Source: an uncultured Lachnospiraceae bacterium
GTDB taxonomy: Bacteria > Bacillota > Clostridia > Lachnospirales > Lachnospiraceae
Assembly: GCA_944384025.1 (NCBI GenBank)
Contig: CALWRS010000013.1
Location: forward strand, 1-56,840
Direction: 5' to 3'
Length of the DNA: 56,840 nt
Shown here: piece by piece, positions 16,362 through 25,110 of the stretch
How positions within the stretch are numbered: position 1 is the stretch's first letter
How the letters are laid out: every line of letters begins with the position of its first letter
The notes under the pieces: model-generated
The model's input: only the letters and a program-made list of their open reading frames with translations
The model's database searches: none
Told to the model about the DNA's origin: nothing
Made by a program: the position numbers and the translations under genes

Positions 16362-18347
16362 TCAAAGTACCGATTTTACAGTAGCGACTACGTTGTCTGT
16401 CGTAATACCGAACTTCTTAAAGAGAACTGCCGCCGGAGCGCTTGCGCCAAAGCCGTGCATCGTTACGTAACCGCCGTCAAGGCCTACGTATTTCGCCCAG
16501 CCGAAATCGCTAAGCGCTTCTACTGCAACGCGCGCACGCACGTTTTTCGGAAGCACGCTCTCTTTGTATTCCTCGCTCTGCTCTTCGAACAGATCCATAC
16601 AAGGCATGGAAACAACGCGCACATCTACGCCCTCCTTGGCAAGAATCTTCTTTGCTTCAAGGGAGATGCTAACTTCGGAACCGCTGGCAATAATAATCGC
16701 ATCCGGTGTTTCCTTTGCCGAATCTTCAATAATGTACGCGCCCTTTAACGCCTCTTTCGAGGATCCTGCAAGCTGCGGCAAATTCTGGCGGGTCAGAACA
16801 AGCGCTGTAGGCGTTTCCTTGCTTGTCACTGCGCTGTACCACGCCGCAAGCGTTTCCGTAGCGTCCGCCGGACGGAACACGTGGAAGTTTGGCAGGGAGC
16901 GAAGCATTGCAAGCTGCTCAATCGGCTCGTGGGTCGGGCCATCTTCGCCAACGCCGATGCTGTCGTGCGTCAAAACAAAGGTGGTCGGGATGCGCATCAG
17001 CGAAGAAAGTCTTGCCATCGGTTTTACGTAATCGCTGAATACAAAGAAGGTTGCGCAGTAAGCGCGAAGTCCGTGCAGCACCATACCGTTGCTGATAGCC
17101 GCCATAGCAAATTCACGCACGCCAAAGTGCAGGTTTCTGCCAGTGTAGTCGTCCTTAGAAAAGTCGCCCATGTCCTTCATGTACGTCTTGTTGGACGGCG
17201 CAAGGTCTGCCGAGCCGCCAATCAGGTTCGGGATTTTATTTTTCAGCTTATTAAGCGCCCAGCCGCTTAAGTTTCTCGTAGCGTCCGCTTTTTCCTCGTA
17301 CGCCCAGTACTCTTCGTCGTCAATTAACGGCTTTGCGATGTCCATGTTAAACTCGTCTTCCCAAGCCTTTTTCATCTCCGGATACTTCTCGCAATATTCG
17401 GCAAACATCCGATTCCAGCTTTCCTCGTCCTTTGCGTTTGCCTCGGCGATCGCCTTATAATTTGCGTATACTTCGTCCGGTACAAAGAACGGCTCCATGC
17501 TTGGCCAGCCAAGGTTTTCCTTCATGGCCGCTACGTTTTCTTCGCCTAACGGTTCTCCGTGCGCGCTTGCTTTGCCCTGCTTAGCCGGGCAGCCGTAGCC
17601 AATTTGCGTCTTTACGGTAATCATGGAAGGACGGGTCTTGTCCGCCTTTGCCGCTTCAATCGCTTTGCCGATTTCTTCAAGGTCGTTTCCGTCCTCTACA
17701 ACAAGCGTCTGGAAGCCCATAGCCGCGAAGCGAGCCTGTACATTTTCGGTAAACGCAATGTCGGTGTCGCCCTCGATGGAGATTTTGTTGCTGTCATAAA
17801 ATACAATCAGCTTAGAGAGGCCAAGCGTTCCGGCAAGCGACATCGCTTCGTAGGAAACGCCCTCCATCATACAGCCGTCGCCGCCAAGAACGTACGTGTA
17901 ATGGTCAACGACCGGATAACCCTCTTTGTTAAATTTGGCTGCCAAATGCGCTTCGGCCATAGCCATGCCGACTGCCATGCCCATACCTGCGCCAAGCGGG
18001 CCGGTAGTAGCTTCCACGCCAACGGTGTGGCGGTATTCCGGATGTCCCGGCGTCAGGGAGCCGTCCTGCCGAAACTGCATCATATCCTCTTTTGTCAGAC
18101 CGTAGCCAAACAAATGAAGCAGCGAATACAAAAGTGTAGAGCCGTGTCCGCCGGACAAAATAAAACGGTCTCTGTTTGCCCAGTCCGGATTTGCCGGATT
18201 GTGCTTCATATGCTTTGCCCAAAGCTCGTAGGCAACTGCCGCCGAACCAAGAGGCAGACCCGGGTGACCGGATTTCGCCTTCTGAATAGCATCTGCCGCC
18301 AGTACGCGAATTGCGTTGACTGACATGTTGTCAATAGAATTGCTCAT
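16362..18347 (-). CDS. tkt: Transketolase
   Basis: A 661-residue enzyme, full length. It transfers two-carbon units between sugar phosphates in the non-oxidative pentose phosphate pathway, using thiamine diphosphate. Motifs: VNAIRVLAADAIQKAKSGHPG at the N-terminus, GGDGCMMEG (ThDP/Mg region, about residue 155), GSADLAPSNKTYM, the pyrimidine-domain LTHDSIGVGEDGPTHEPIEQ, and the C-terminal MHGFGASAPA. The start at 18347 (MSNSIDNMS) has GGAGGG seven bases upstream; earlier in-frame starts would overlap that site. Upstream lies repeat copy B; downstream a GNRA-capped hairpin. Monocistronic by spacing. Confidence 0.97.
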   Translation of the reverse strand: MSNSIDNMSVNAIRVLAADAIQKAKSGHPGLPLGSAAVAYELWAKHMKHNPANPDWANRDRFILSGGHGSTLLYSLLHLFGYGLTKEDMMQFRQDGSLTPGHPEYRHTVGVEATTGPLGAGMGMAVGMAMAEAHLAAKFNKEGYPVVDHYTYVLGGDGCMMEGVSYEAMSLAGTLGLSKLIVFYDSNKISIEGDTDIAFTENVQARFAAMGFQTLVVEDGNDLEEIGKAIEAAKADKTRPSMITVKTQIGYGCPAKQGKASAHGEPLGEENVAAMKENLGWPSMEPFFVPDEVYANYKAIAEANAKDEESWNRMFAEYCEKYPEMKKAWEDEFNMDIAKPLIDDEEYWAYEEKADATRNLSGWALNKLKNKIPNLIGGSADLAPSNKTYMKDMGDFSKDDYTGRNLHFGVREFAMAAISNGMVLHGLRAYCATFFVFSDYVKPMARLSSLMRIPTTFVLTHDSIGVGEDGPTHEPIEQLAMLRSLPNFHVFRPADATETLAAWYSAVTSKETPTALVLTRQNLPQLAGSSKEALKGAYIIEDSAKETPDAIIIASGSEVSISLEAKKILAKEGVDVRVVSMPCMDLFEEQSEEYKESVLPKNVRARVAVEALSDFGWAKYVGLDGGYVTMHGFGASAPAAVLFKKFGITTDNVVATVKSVL

Positions 18348-18370
18348 GAACATACCCTCCTGTGAATTCA

Positions 18371-18550
18371 TTCAAGACCCGCTCGCGGGTCTTGGCGCGG
18401 GATTCGGGTCAGCTTTAGCTGACATTTTCCTTACCGAATCCCTGCGCATCCCCGCGGAGCGTTTATCAGATGGGGGATTGACTCCCGCCACTGATACGAA
18501 TTTGCTATACTCGCCGTCTATAGAGGCGGGAGTCTTCCCACATCTGATCA
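18371..18550 (+). repeat. Interspersed structured repeat, copy B (modules 1-3, compensatory changes)
   Basis: Between transketolase and the first SGNH lipoprotein gene. Module 1 (18373-18394) is CAAGACCCGC / GCGGGTCTTG: relative to copy A a T-A pair has become C-G on both sides. Module 2 (18395-18447) keeps the outer stem and has the inner hairpin GTCAGC-TTTA-GCTGAC, again changed on both sides. Module 3 has ATCAGATG / CATCTGAT arms with inner ACTCCCGCC / GGCGGGAGT pairing, where copy A has ACACCCGCC / GGCGGGGGT. The 282-base gap holds nothing else evident. Confidence 0.85.
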
Positions 18551-18629
18551 AAATATATCTGTTCTCTTACCGAAAATAGTACCATACTACATGTGCAAAG
18601 TCAAACCTTTCCCGCAGTTCCTTTTGTAT

Positions 18630-19868
18630 TTATGGCACAATCCCTAACGCCAAAATCGAAAACCGCTTCGCCTCGTCTCCTTCCTTCATGCGAACGCTCA
18701 CCGTGTGCTCCGCTGACTCCCCGCTTGTATAAAGCATCGTCGTTACCGGGTTGTTCCAGCCGTCCGAAGAATTGCCTTCTAACTCGCAGACTTTTTCGCC
18801 GTCCACATAAACCTCCGCCGTTGCGTAGCGGCTGTCCGTCGTATCCTTAAAAACCATATACAGCGCCTTCCCGGTAAACGTAAACGCAAACGTTCCGTCT
18901 TCTCCTTCGCGCTTTGTCCAGCCGTTATTAAACGAGTTCAGATCGCCTTCTTCGGCATAGCCTTCGCATGCGGTGATTGTAATCTGCTCGCTGTTTGTGA
19001 AGCGGTCAACCATTTTCAGTCCCGTGTGGTCGCTGCCCATGAAAAACTTCGCAGGAAGCTCCTTTTCTTCCTCAAGCTCCGCCGCGTCCAGAAGCTCAAT
19101 CAGGTGAAAGATAAACTTACTGTAGAGCAAATGCCCGGATGCATTCGGGTGCGCAGCGTCACTCGCCCAATCTCCCCAAGCAAATTCTCCGTCGTTCGCC
19201 TCGATGTACGGCCAAATCGCGGTTTTTACATTAACCGACGGAACGCCGTACTGAAACGCAATCGCGTTCATATCGTCTTGGCAGGTATACCCTTCCTCGG
19301 TAACGGAATTTAGCACAATGACCGCCGGTTCCTGCGGCTGTGTTAGCGACTTTTTAAGCAGGCTCTCAAAGCCGTTTTTGTCCATTTGACTCTGCCCGTC
19401 GTTTACGGCAAACTCAATAAAAATCAAGTCGGGCTCGGCGTAAAAAATGTCCCGGTCAGACCGAATCAGCCCTAAAATGGAAGGCGTCCCGCTTAAGCCT
19501 GCGTTAACGCAGGTTACGTTGCTGCCGGTTCCGTACACCGTGTTTAAGTAATCGGTCACAAGGGCGGAAAAAATCATGTCGGTACCGGCGTTGTAGCCCT
19601 CCGTAATCGACCCGCCGATAAACGCAACGGTAACGTCCTCTCCGGCGCGCACCTTTGCCAGAAAATTTTTAAGGCGGTAGTTATTTCCCCGGCTTCCAAG
19701 CGAATTTTGAATCATCGTCTCTTCGGTTGTCAAAGGAGCCTGCGTCGCTTCCTTTGTGGGCATAGCTTCCTGTGTAGGCTCCGCCTGTTTTGTCTCCTCT
19801 TTTTTACAAGCCGTGCAGCCGGCTAGCAATAAAAGCCCTAAAAGAAAAAAAGATCTGTACTTTTTCAT
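18630..19868 (-). CDS. SGNH/GDSL-hydrolase lipoprotein
   Basis: A 412-residue lipoprotein with lipobox LLLAGC and a Glu/Thr/Pro-rich linker. The SGNH-hydrolase signature is present: VAFIGGSITEGYN (block I Ser), NAGLSGTPS (block II Gly), FIEFAVNDGQ (block III Asn) and DAAHPNASGH (block V Asp and His). The C-terminal 150 residues form a beta-sandwich (TFAFTFTGKALYMVFKD, AEVYVDGEKVCEL) like a carbohydrate-binding module. It probably removes acetyl or similar esters from surface or dietary polysaccharides; the substrate is not known. GGAGG precedes the ATG. A paralogue of the same layout lies at 29022-30329. Confidence 0.88.
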   Translation of the reverse strand: MKKYRSFFLLGLLLLAGCTACKKEETKQAEPTQEAMPTKEATQAPLTTEETMIQNSLGSRGNNYRLKNFLAKVRAGEDVTVAFIGGSITEGYNAGTDMIFSALVTDYLNTVYGTGSNVTCVNAGLSGTPSILGLIRSDRDIFYAEPDLIFIEFAVNDGQSQMDKNGFESLLKKSLTQPQEPAVIVLNSVTEEGYTCQDDMNAIAFQYGVPSVNVKTAIWPYIEANDGEFAWGDWASDAAHPNASGHLLYSKFIFHLIELLDAAELEEEKELPAKFFMGSDHTGLKMVDRFTNSEQITITACEGYAEEGDLNSFNNGWTKREGEDGTFAFTFTGKALYMVFKDTTDSRYATAEVYVDGEKVCELEGNSSDGWNNPVTTMLYTSGESAEHTVSVRMKEGDEAKRFSILALGIVP

Positions 19869-19948
19869 TGAAACCTCCTTTATAGCAGCAAACGTGGAAC
19901 TCTCCCTTTGATTTTATCAGATTGTCCGCAAAAGCTCAATCCTGCTCC

Positions 19949-19977
19949 TTGCAGTTCATCGGCATTTATTGTAGAAT
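19949..19977 (+). promoter_or_regulatory. Promoter of prfC
   Basis: TTGCAG, a 17-base spacer and TAGAAT lie about 40 bases before the prfC start. Four of six bases match consensus at -35 and five of six at -10. Confidence 0.6.
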
Positions 19978-20014
19978 GTAAAGCGCTAAATTGAGTTAGG
20001 GAGATCAACCACTT

Positions 20015-21607
20015 ATGCAGGATTACTCATCAGAAATAAAAAAACGCAGAACCTTCGCCATTATCTCGCACCCGGATGCCGGGAAAACAACGCTTACGGA
20101 AAAGTTTCTGCTCTACGGCGGCGCGATTAATCTGGCGGGCTCGGTCAAAGGAAGAAAGACAGCAAAACACGCGGTCTCGGACTGGATGGAAATTGAAAAG
20201 GAGCGTGGTATTTCCGTTACGTCCTCGGTAATGCAATTTAACTACGACGGCTACTGCATTAACATTTTGGATACGCCGGGGCACGAAGACTTCTCGGAGG
20301 ATACGTACCGGACGTTAATGGCGGCGGATTCTGCGGTTATGGTTATCGACGCTTCTAAGGGCGTGGAGAAACAGACGATTAAGCTGTTTAAAGTCTGCGT
20401 TATGCGCCACATCCCTATCTTCACCTTTATTAACAAGATGGACCGGGAGGCGAACGACCCGTACGAGCTGTTAAGCGACATTGAAAACGTGCTTGGTATT
20501 GCCACCTGTCCTGTCAATTGGCCCATTGGCTCGGGCAAAAGCTTTAAAGGCGTTTACGACCGCAACACCGGAGAAGTCGCTTTGTTTACCGCTGCTATGA
20601 ACGGGCAAAAAGAAATTGCGACTCGCTACGTAGCCGCCTCCGACCCGGCTCTTGCAAAAGAGATTGGCAGCGACTTTTACGAAAAATTACAGGAAGATAT
20701 TGAACTTCTAGACGGCGCAAGCGCCGAGTTTGACCAAGACGCGGTAAGCGCCGGAGAACTCTCGCCAGTCTTTTTTGGTTCCGCGCTTACAAACTTCGGT
20801 GTGGAAACGTTTTTACAGCACTTTTTGAAAATGACGTACTCGCCGCTGCCGCGCAAATCCGACGCCGGAGAGATTGACCCGTTTACCGAAGACTTTTCCG
20901 CTTTTGTATTTAAGATTCAGGCGAATATGAACAAAGCGCACCGCGACCGCATTGCGTTTATGCGCATTTGCTCCGGCCGTTTTCAAGCCGGCATGGAAGT
21001 GTTTCACGTTCAGGGCGGGAAAAAGGTCAAGCTTTCCCAGCCTCAGCAAATGATGGCGCAGGAGCGCCACATCGTAGAAGAAGCTTATGCCGGCGATATT
21101 ATCGGCGTTTTCGACCCCGGCATTTTCTCCATTGGCGATACGCTCTGCCTTAGCAATAAAAAGTTCCGCTTTGAGGGCATCCCTACGTTCGCCCCGGAGC
21201 ATTTTGCGCGGGTGCGTCAGGCGGATACTATGAAGCGGAAACAGTTTATGAAAGGCATTTCGCAAATTGCGCAGGAAGGCGCGATCCAGATTTTCCAGGA
21301 ATTTAACACCGGAATGGAAGAGATTATTGTCGGCGTTGTCGGAGTGCTGCAATTTGACGTGCTCTCCTTCCGCCTGCAAAGCGAGTACGGCGTGGAAATT
21401 CGCCTGGATCCTTTGCCTTACGAGCACATCCGCTGGGTTATGAACCCGCAGGAATGCCCGGTCGATAAAATCATCGGCACAAGCGACATGAAGCGCATTA
21501 AAGACCTGCACGACAACCCCTTGCTGCTGTTTGTAAACGCGTGGTCGGTCGGCATGGTGCAGGAGAGAAATAAAAATCTGAAATTGCAGGAATTCCGCGT
21601 GGACTAA
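20015..21607 (+). CDS. prfC: Peptide chain release factor 3
   Basis: A 530-residue translational GTPase, the usual RF3 length. It recycles class I release factors from the ribosome after termination. G1 SHPDAGKTTL (about residue 19), the RF3-type RKTAKHAVSDWMEIEKERGIS switch region, G3 DTPGHEDFSEDTYRTL, and G4 INKMDRE; the C-terminal half shows RKQFMKGISQIAQEGAIQIF and VGVLQFDVLSFRL, typical of RF3 and not of EF-G. GGGAG precedes the ATG, with a clear promoter upstream. Single gene, convergent with the feo cluster. Confidence 0.96.
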   Translation: MQDYSSEIKKRRTFAIISHPDAGKTTLTEKFLLYGGAINLAGSVKGRKTAKHAVSDWMEIEKERGISVTSSVMQFNYDGYCINILDTPGHEDFSEDTYRTLMAADSAVMVIDASKGVEKQTIKLFKVCVMRHIPIFTFINKMDREANDPYELLSDIENVLGIATCPVNWPIGSGKSFKGVYDRNTGEVALFTAAMNGQKEIATRYVAASDPALAKEIGSDFYEKLQEDIELLDGASAEFDQDAVSAGELSPVFFGSALTNFGVETFLQHFLKMTYSPLPRKSDAGEIDPFTEDFSAFVFKIQANMNKAHRDRIAFMRICSGRFQAGMEVFHVQGGKKVKLSQPQQMMAQERHIVEEAYAGDIIGVFDPGIFSIGDTLCLSNKKFRFEGIPTFAPEHFARVRQADTMKRKQFMKGISQIAQEGAIQIFQEFNTGMEEIIVGVVGVLQFDVLSFRLQSEYGVEIRLDPLPYEHIRWVMNPQECPVDKIIGTSDMKRIKDLHDNPLLLFVNAWSVGMVQERNKNLKLQEFRVD

Positions 21608-21642
21608 TCCGCAAAATCCCTGCAATCTCCTTAACCCGTTTC

Positions 21643-21849
21643 TTATTTTGCGCTGTCTCCCCCGCTTTTTTCTGCCGGGCGGCAGGCAGCGCTTCCCTTA
21701 CAGCAGCACGACGCGCACTTGCTGCCCTCCGGACAGCCAATACACTTCACGCCTCTTTTCCTTGCTCGAATGATATAGCAAAGCGCAAGACCTATTAACG
21801 CGACGACAATTCCGCCAACAAGCAGATTTGCTAAAATCGATGTAAGCAT
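21643..21849 (-). CDS. FeoB-associated Cys-rich membrane protein
   Basis: A 68-residue protein starting MLTSILANLL; the start at 21849 has GAGGG five bases upstream. One membrane helix (VGGIVVALIGLALCYII), then RKRGVKCIGCPEGSKCASCCCKG, with seven Cys in about 20 residues. This is the small FeoB-associated type found at the end of feo operons in Clostridia, thought to help deliver or sense iron near FeoB. It overlaps no gene and follows feoB after about 30 bases. Confidence 0.85.
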   Translation of the reverse strand: MLTSILANLLVGGIVVALIGLALCYIIRARKRGVKCIGCPEGSKCASCCCKGSAACRPAEKSGGDSAK

Positions 21850-21880
21850 ACCATCCCTCTTTTCCGGGCTGCGCCCATTC

Positions 21881-23890
21881 TTATGCCTGCGCACGCTTTT
21901 CTAACGCGTACTCCGCTGCCAGATTCCGGTTTGTTCTGCGAATTAAGTATAGCACAACAGCGCCCATAACGGCAATCGCAATCAAGCCCGGAACGAAACC
22001 GGCGCCAAGCGTTCCTTCCACTGCAACGGTTCCAATCTGGTATACCAAAAATCCAATCGTATAGCCAACGCCCAACTGTAGGCAGATGCCGCCCCACAGC
22101 CATTTTTTGCTCTTCATCTCCGAATTCATTGCGCCGATTGCGGCAAAGCAAGGCGGTGTGAAGAGGTTAAACATCAGATAGGCAAGCGCCGCAACTTTTG
22201 TCATGGCAAAGATACCGGCAACCTCGCCGCCCGCGCCTTCCACAAGCGCCAACTCATCCACATCAATAAAATTCGTCACGCCGTAGCATACGGCAAGCGT
22301 TCCCACAACATTTTCCTTCGCAATAAAGCCGGTAACCGCTGCTGCGGCAAGCTGCCAAGCCTTAAAGCCGACAATCGGAACCAAAAGGTACGCAAACGGT
22401 TCTGCGATGGAAGCCAAAATAGACGTCTTCTCCATTCCCTCTTCCACCAACTGAAAACTCCACGTAAAGCTTTGCATAATCTGCACGACCGTGTTGCACA
22501 CAAGAATAATGGTGCCCGCTTTTACAATGTACGCCCATCCGCGTCCGCACATCGAAACAATCGCGCGGCGAAGACTCGGAAGCTTATATTCCGGCAGCTC
22601 CACAAGGAAGAACGACTTTCTTATCTTGTGCCCCGCCAGACGATTGACAAGCAGTGCGCAAAGCAGGATCAGCGCAATTCCGACAAAATACATCAGCGTT
22701 CCAACCCAAGAAGCGTCCCCGAAAAACGCTCCGGCAAACAGCGCGATTACCGGCAATTTAGCGCCGCAGGGCATAAAAGGCGTAAGCATGGCGCTTGCGC
22801 GGCGCTCCCGCTCGTTGCGGATGGTGCGGCACGCCATAATGCCCGGAATGGCGCAGCCGGTACCGATTACAAAAGGAATCACGGACTTTCCGGAAAGCCC
22901 TACTTTTTTAAAGATCGGGTCAAGCACAACCGTTGCCCGCGCCATATAGCCGCAGTCTTCAAGAAGCGCAATCAAAAAGTACATTACCATAACCAAAGGC
23001 AGGAAGCCGACAACCGCGCCTACGCCGCCGATGATTCCGTCTACCAAAAGTGCAGAAAGGAACGGATTTGCGCTTTCCATAAGACCGCCCACCGTTTCCT
23101 GAAACGCCTCAATCCATCCAACAAGCGTATCCGCAATCAGAGGACCCACCCACGCCTGAGAAATCTGAAACACAAAAAACATAATCGCCGCAAAAATAAA
23201 CAGACCGGACACCGGATTTGTTAAGACGCGGTCTAATTTATCCTGCGCATTTTTCTCTTTCGTAAGAACCTTTCGAACCTCGACCTGCGCGACAATCTGC
23301 TTTACAAAATCGAATCGCTTTCGATCCGCCGCCTCAACCTCTTTTTTATTCGTAAGGTCAACGCCGCTTTGCACGTAAGGGCGCTTTTGCCCCTTTCCTT
23401 TTAGCGAGGCCGCAAGCCGCACGACCTCCTGAAGCCCTTCCGCAGACGTAGACACCGTATTTACAACCGGACAGCAAAGGCGCTCCGAGAGTTTTTCGGT
23501 ATCGATTCTGGTTTCTTTTTTCTTGTTGATGTCGCTTTTATTTAGTGCCACAACAACCGGAACGCCCAGCTCCAAAAGCTGCGTCGTAAAAAACAGGCTT
23601 CTGCTTAAGTTGGTCGCATCCACAATGTTAATCAGCACATCCGGCCGCTCCTGCCGGACGTAGCTGCTTGTGATGCTTTCCTCCGAAGTAAACGGCGACA
23701 TCGAGTAAGCGCCGGGCAAATCCACGGCAATTAGCTCCTCTTCTCCCTCATAAAAGCTCTTCTTAATAGGGCTTTCTTTCTTTTCCACGGTAACGCCGGC
23801 CCAGTTGCCGACCTTTTCGTTTCTTCCGGTAAGCGCGTTGTACATTGTCGTCTTACCGCTGTTTGGATTTCCTGCAAAAGCAATCCGCAT
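21881..23890 (-). CDS. feoB: Ferrous iron transporter FeoB
   Basis: A 669-residue membrane GTPase that imports Fe(II). The start at 23890 (MRIAFAGNPNSGKTT) has GGAG eight bases before it. G1 GNPNSGKTT, G3 DLPGAYSM, G4 ALNKSDI, then two Gate-type membrane halves with PLVMVMYFLIALLEDCGYMAR, the GTGCAIPGIMACRTI core (conserved Cys for metal) and PCGAKLPVIALF. Second gene of feoA-feoB-Cys-rich small protein. A palindromic box (23919-23934) sits between feoA and feoB, suggesting an internal regulated start. Confidence 0.96.
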   Translation of the reverse strand: MRIAFAGNPNSGKTTMYNALTGRNEKVGNWAGVTVEKKESPIKKSFYEGEEELIAVDLPGAYSMSPFTSEESITSSYVRQERPDVLINIVDATNLSRSLFFTTQLLELGVPVVVALNKSDINKKKETRIDTEKLSERLCCPVVNTVSTSAEGLQEVVRLAASLKGKGQKRPYVQSGVDLTNKKEVEAADRKRFDFVKQIVAQVEVRKVLTKEKNAQDKLDRVLTNPVSGLFIFAAIMFFVFQISQAWVGPLIADTLVGWIEAFQETVGGLMESANPFLSALLVDGIIGGVGAVVGFLPLVMVMYFLIALLEDCGYMARATVVLDPIFKKVGLSGKSVIPFVIGTGCAIPGIMACRTIRNERERRASAMLTPFMPCGAKLPVIALFAGAFFGDASWVGTLMYFVGIALILLCALLVNRLAGHKIRKSFFLVELPEYKLPSLRRAIVSMCGRGWAYIVKAGTIILVCNTVVQIMQSFTWSFQLVEEGMEKTSILASIAEPFAYLLVPIVGFKAWQLAAAAVTGFIAKENVVGTLAVCYGVTNFIDVDELALVEGAGGEVAGIFAMTKVAALAYLMFNLFTPPCFAAIGAMNSEMKSKKWLWGGICLQLGVGYTIGFLVYQIGTVAVEGTLGAGFVPGLIAIAVMGAVVLYLIRRTNRNLAAEYALEKRAQA

Positions 23891-23918
23891 TTTCTTTGCT
23901 CCTTTCCATTTCCTTCTA

Positions 23919-23934
23919 GTTAGTTTCAACTAAC
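23919..23934. promoter_or_regulatory. Probable metal-responsive operator before feoB
   Basis: GTTAGTT-TC-AACTAAC, a perfect 7-bp inverted repeat with a two-base centre, lies about 28 bases before the feoB ATG. Related GTTAG/CTAAC boxes lie before feoA. The form suits a dimeric DtxR/MntR-type iron or manganese repressor. The regulator is not in the window. Confidence 0.5.
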
Positions 23935-23977
23935 CCGTTGGCCAAAAAAAACAGCAGGAACTGCCATCCTAAACTTT

Positions 23978-24190
23978 TCAGATCAGGATGGCCGCTGCCA
24001 ACTGATTGTCGATGTTGTATCTGCCGTCCTTGATGGAAACGACGCAGCTGTTTTTCAGGCGGGACACAACCGTAATCGGCTCGCCGCTATAGCATCCAAG
24101 CGAAAACAGAAAAGCATTCCACTCGTCGTCGTCCGTCTCAATCCGCTGAATAATGTACTCTTTGCCTTCAACGGCATCGGTTAAATTCAT
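23978..24190 (-). CDS. feoA: FeoA-type SH3-like protein
   Basis: A 70-residue cytosolic SH3-like protein that works with FeoB. The start at 24190 (MNLTDAVEG) has AAGGGGG eight bases upstream; longer starts run through the operator region. LFSLGCYSGEPITVV is the conserved FeoA turn (usually LGLxxGxxI), followed by CVVSIKDGRYNIDNQLAAAI, which matches the usual RYxLxxELAxxI end. First gene of the feo operon. Confidence 0.92.
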   Translation of the reverse strand: MNLTDAVEGKEYIIQRIETDDDEWNAFLFSLGCYSGEPITVVSRLKNSCVVSIKDGRYNIDNQLAAAILI

Positions 24191-24218
24191 GCAAACCGCC
24201 CCCTTTCCATCCTTGATA

Positions 24219-24262
24219 GTTGGTTCTAACTTCTTAAAGTCAGTTCTAACTGGGGTTAGTTT
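24219..24262. promoter_or_regulatory. Clustered GTTAG/CTAAC boxes before feoA
   Basis: Three related boxes in 45 bases: GTTGGTTCTAAC, AGTTCTAACT (a palindrome) and GGGGTTAGTTT. They share the arms of the perfect palindrome before feoB (23919-23934). Probably operators of an iron-dependent repressor acting on the feo promoter; exact promoter boxes are not clear. Confidence 0.45.
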
Positions 24263-24357
24263 AGCATTCACGCGGCAAATTGTCAATGGGGGAATTTTCC
24301 TTATTTTCGCGGGTACACTATTTTCGCATTCCGGCCTCTGTCAGGTAGCCAGCGTTT

Positions 24358-24858
24358 TCAGCACATCCATTTCAGCGCCGATAAAAATGTCTCCGTCCCG
24401 ATTTTGTTGCGGCTGCGGATCACATCGCAGATGGTGCGCTCCAAATCGTAGCAGGGAACGGGATTCCCGGCGAGGGTTTGCACCATCGTTTTACCCAACT
24501 CGAACAACTCTGGTTTGATGTAGTAAACCTTGCACTCCGCTTTGATGGCAGCAGACGGGATACAGCCGGAGGGAGCGGTTACGGTGTGCTCAAAGGGTAT
24601 CCGGTCAGACATCCCGTAAAGAAACAGCGCCGTCTCGTGGGAAAAAATAAGCTTTCCCGTCCGGCGGCTGATGGATAACAGCTCGTCCTGCATATCTTCC
24701 AAGAGAACATACTGCCCCTTGACAATGCGGTGAATCTTTTCCGCCTTACACAGCTTGTAAAGCATCGCTTTGGAAATGCCGTGCTGCGCCGCTGTTTTCG
24801 TTTCAATGATGCCGCCGTTTTTATTTGCAATTGCGGCCAGTTCCGCCATATAGTTCAT
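24358..24858 (-). pseudogene. AbiEi-type (type IV) antitoxin, C-terminally truncated and without its toxin
   Basis: 166 residues of an AbiEi-family antitoxin: the N-terminal winged helix (AAIANKNGGIIETKTAAQHGISKAMLYKL), VKGQYVLLED, SHETALFLYGMSDRIPF, and YDLERTICDVIRSRNKI. Family members normally continue for about 30-40 more residues past the LKxY region; here the frame ends with LKWMC and a TGA. No AbiEii nucleotidyltransferase toxin gene follows, only a short gap and the feoA leader. It is an orphan remnant, though the N-terminal DNA-binding half could still be made. GAGGTGAG precedes the ATG. Confidence 0.75.
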
Positions 24859-24964
24859 CCGCTCACCTCGCAGTAACGACCTGATAATATTATGTCCAAA
24901 ATCACGATGAAGGTCAACAGCTGCATCGGTAACCTCAAGCTAAAATTGGAGTTGATATTATGCT

Positions 24965-25094
24965 CAAGACTCGCTCGCGAGTCTTGGCGCGGGATTCGGG
25001 CCGGCTTTTGCCGACATAATTCCTATCCGAATCCCTGCGCATCCTCGCGGAGCGTATATCCGATGGGGGATTGACACCCGCCATTGATACAAAT
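24965..25094 (+). repeat. Interspersed structured repeat, copy C (module 3 cut short)
   Basis: Between the AbiEi remnant and the beta-CASP protein. Module 1 (24965-24986) and module 2 (24987-25040) are complete; the inner hairpin has one mismatch (GCCGGC against GCCGAC). Module 3 keeps only its left arm and spacer, up to about 25094. In that arm, ATATCCGATGG differs from copy A by one base, as expected once the partner arm is gone. Confidence 0.85.
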
Positions 25095-25110
25095 CCTAGA
25101 AGCTTCCCTT

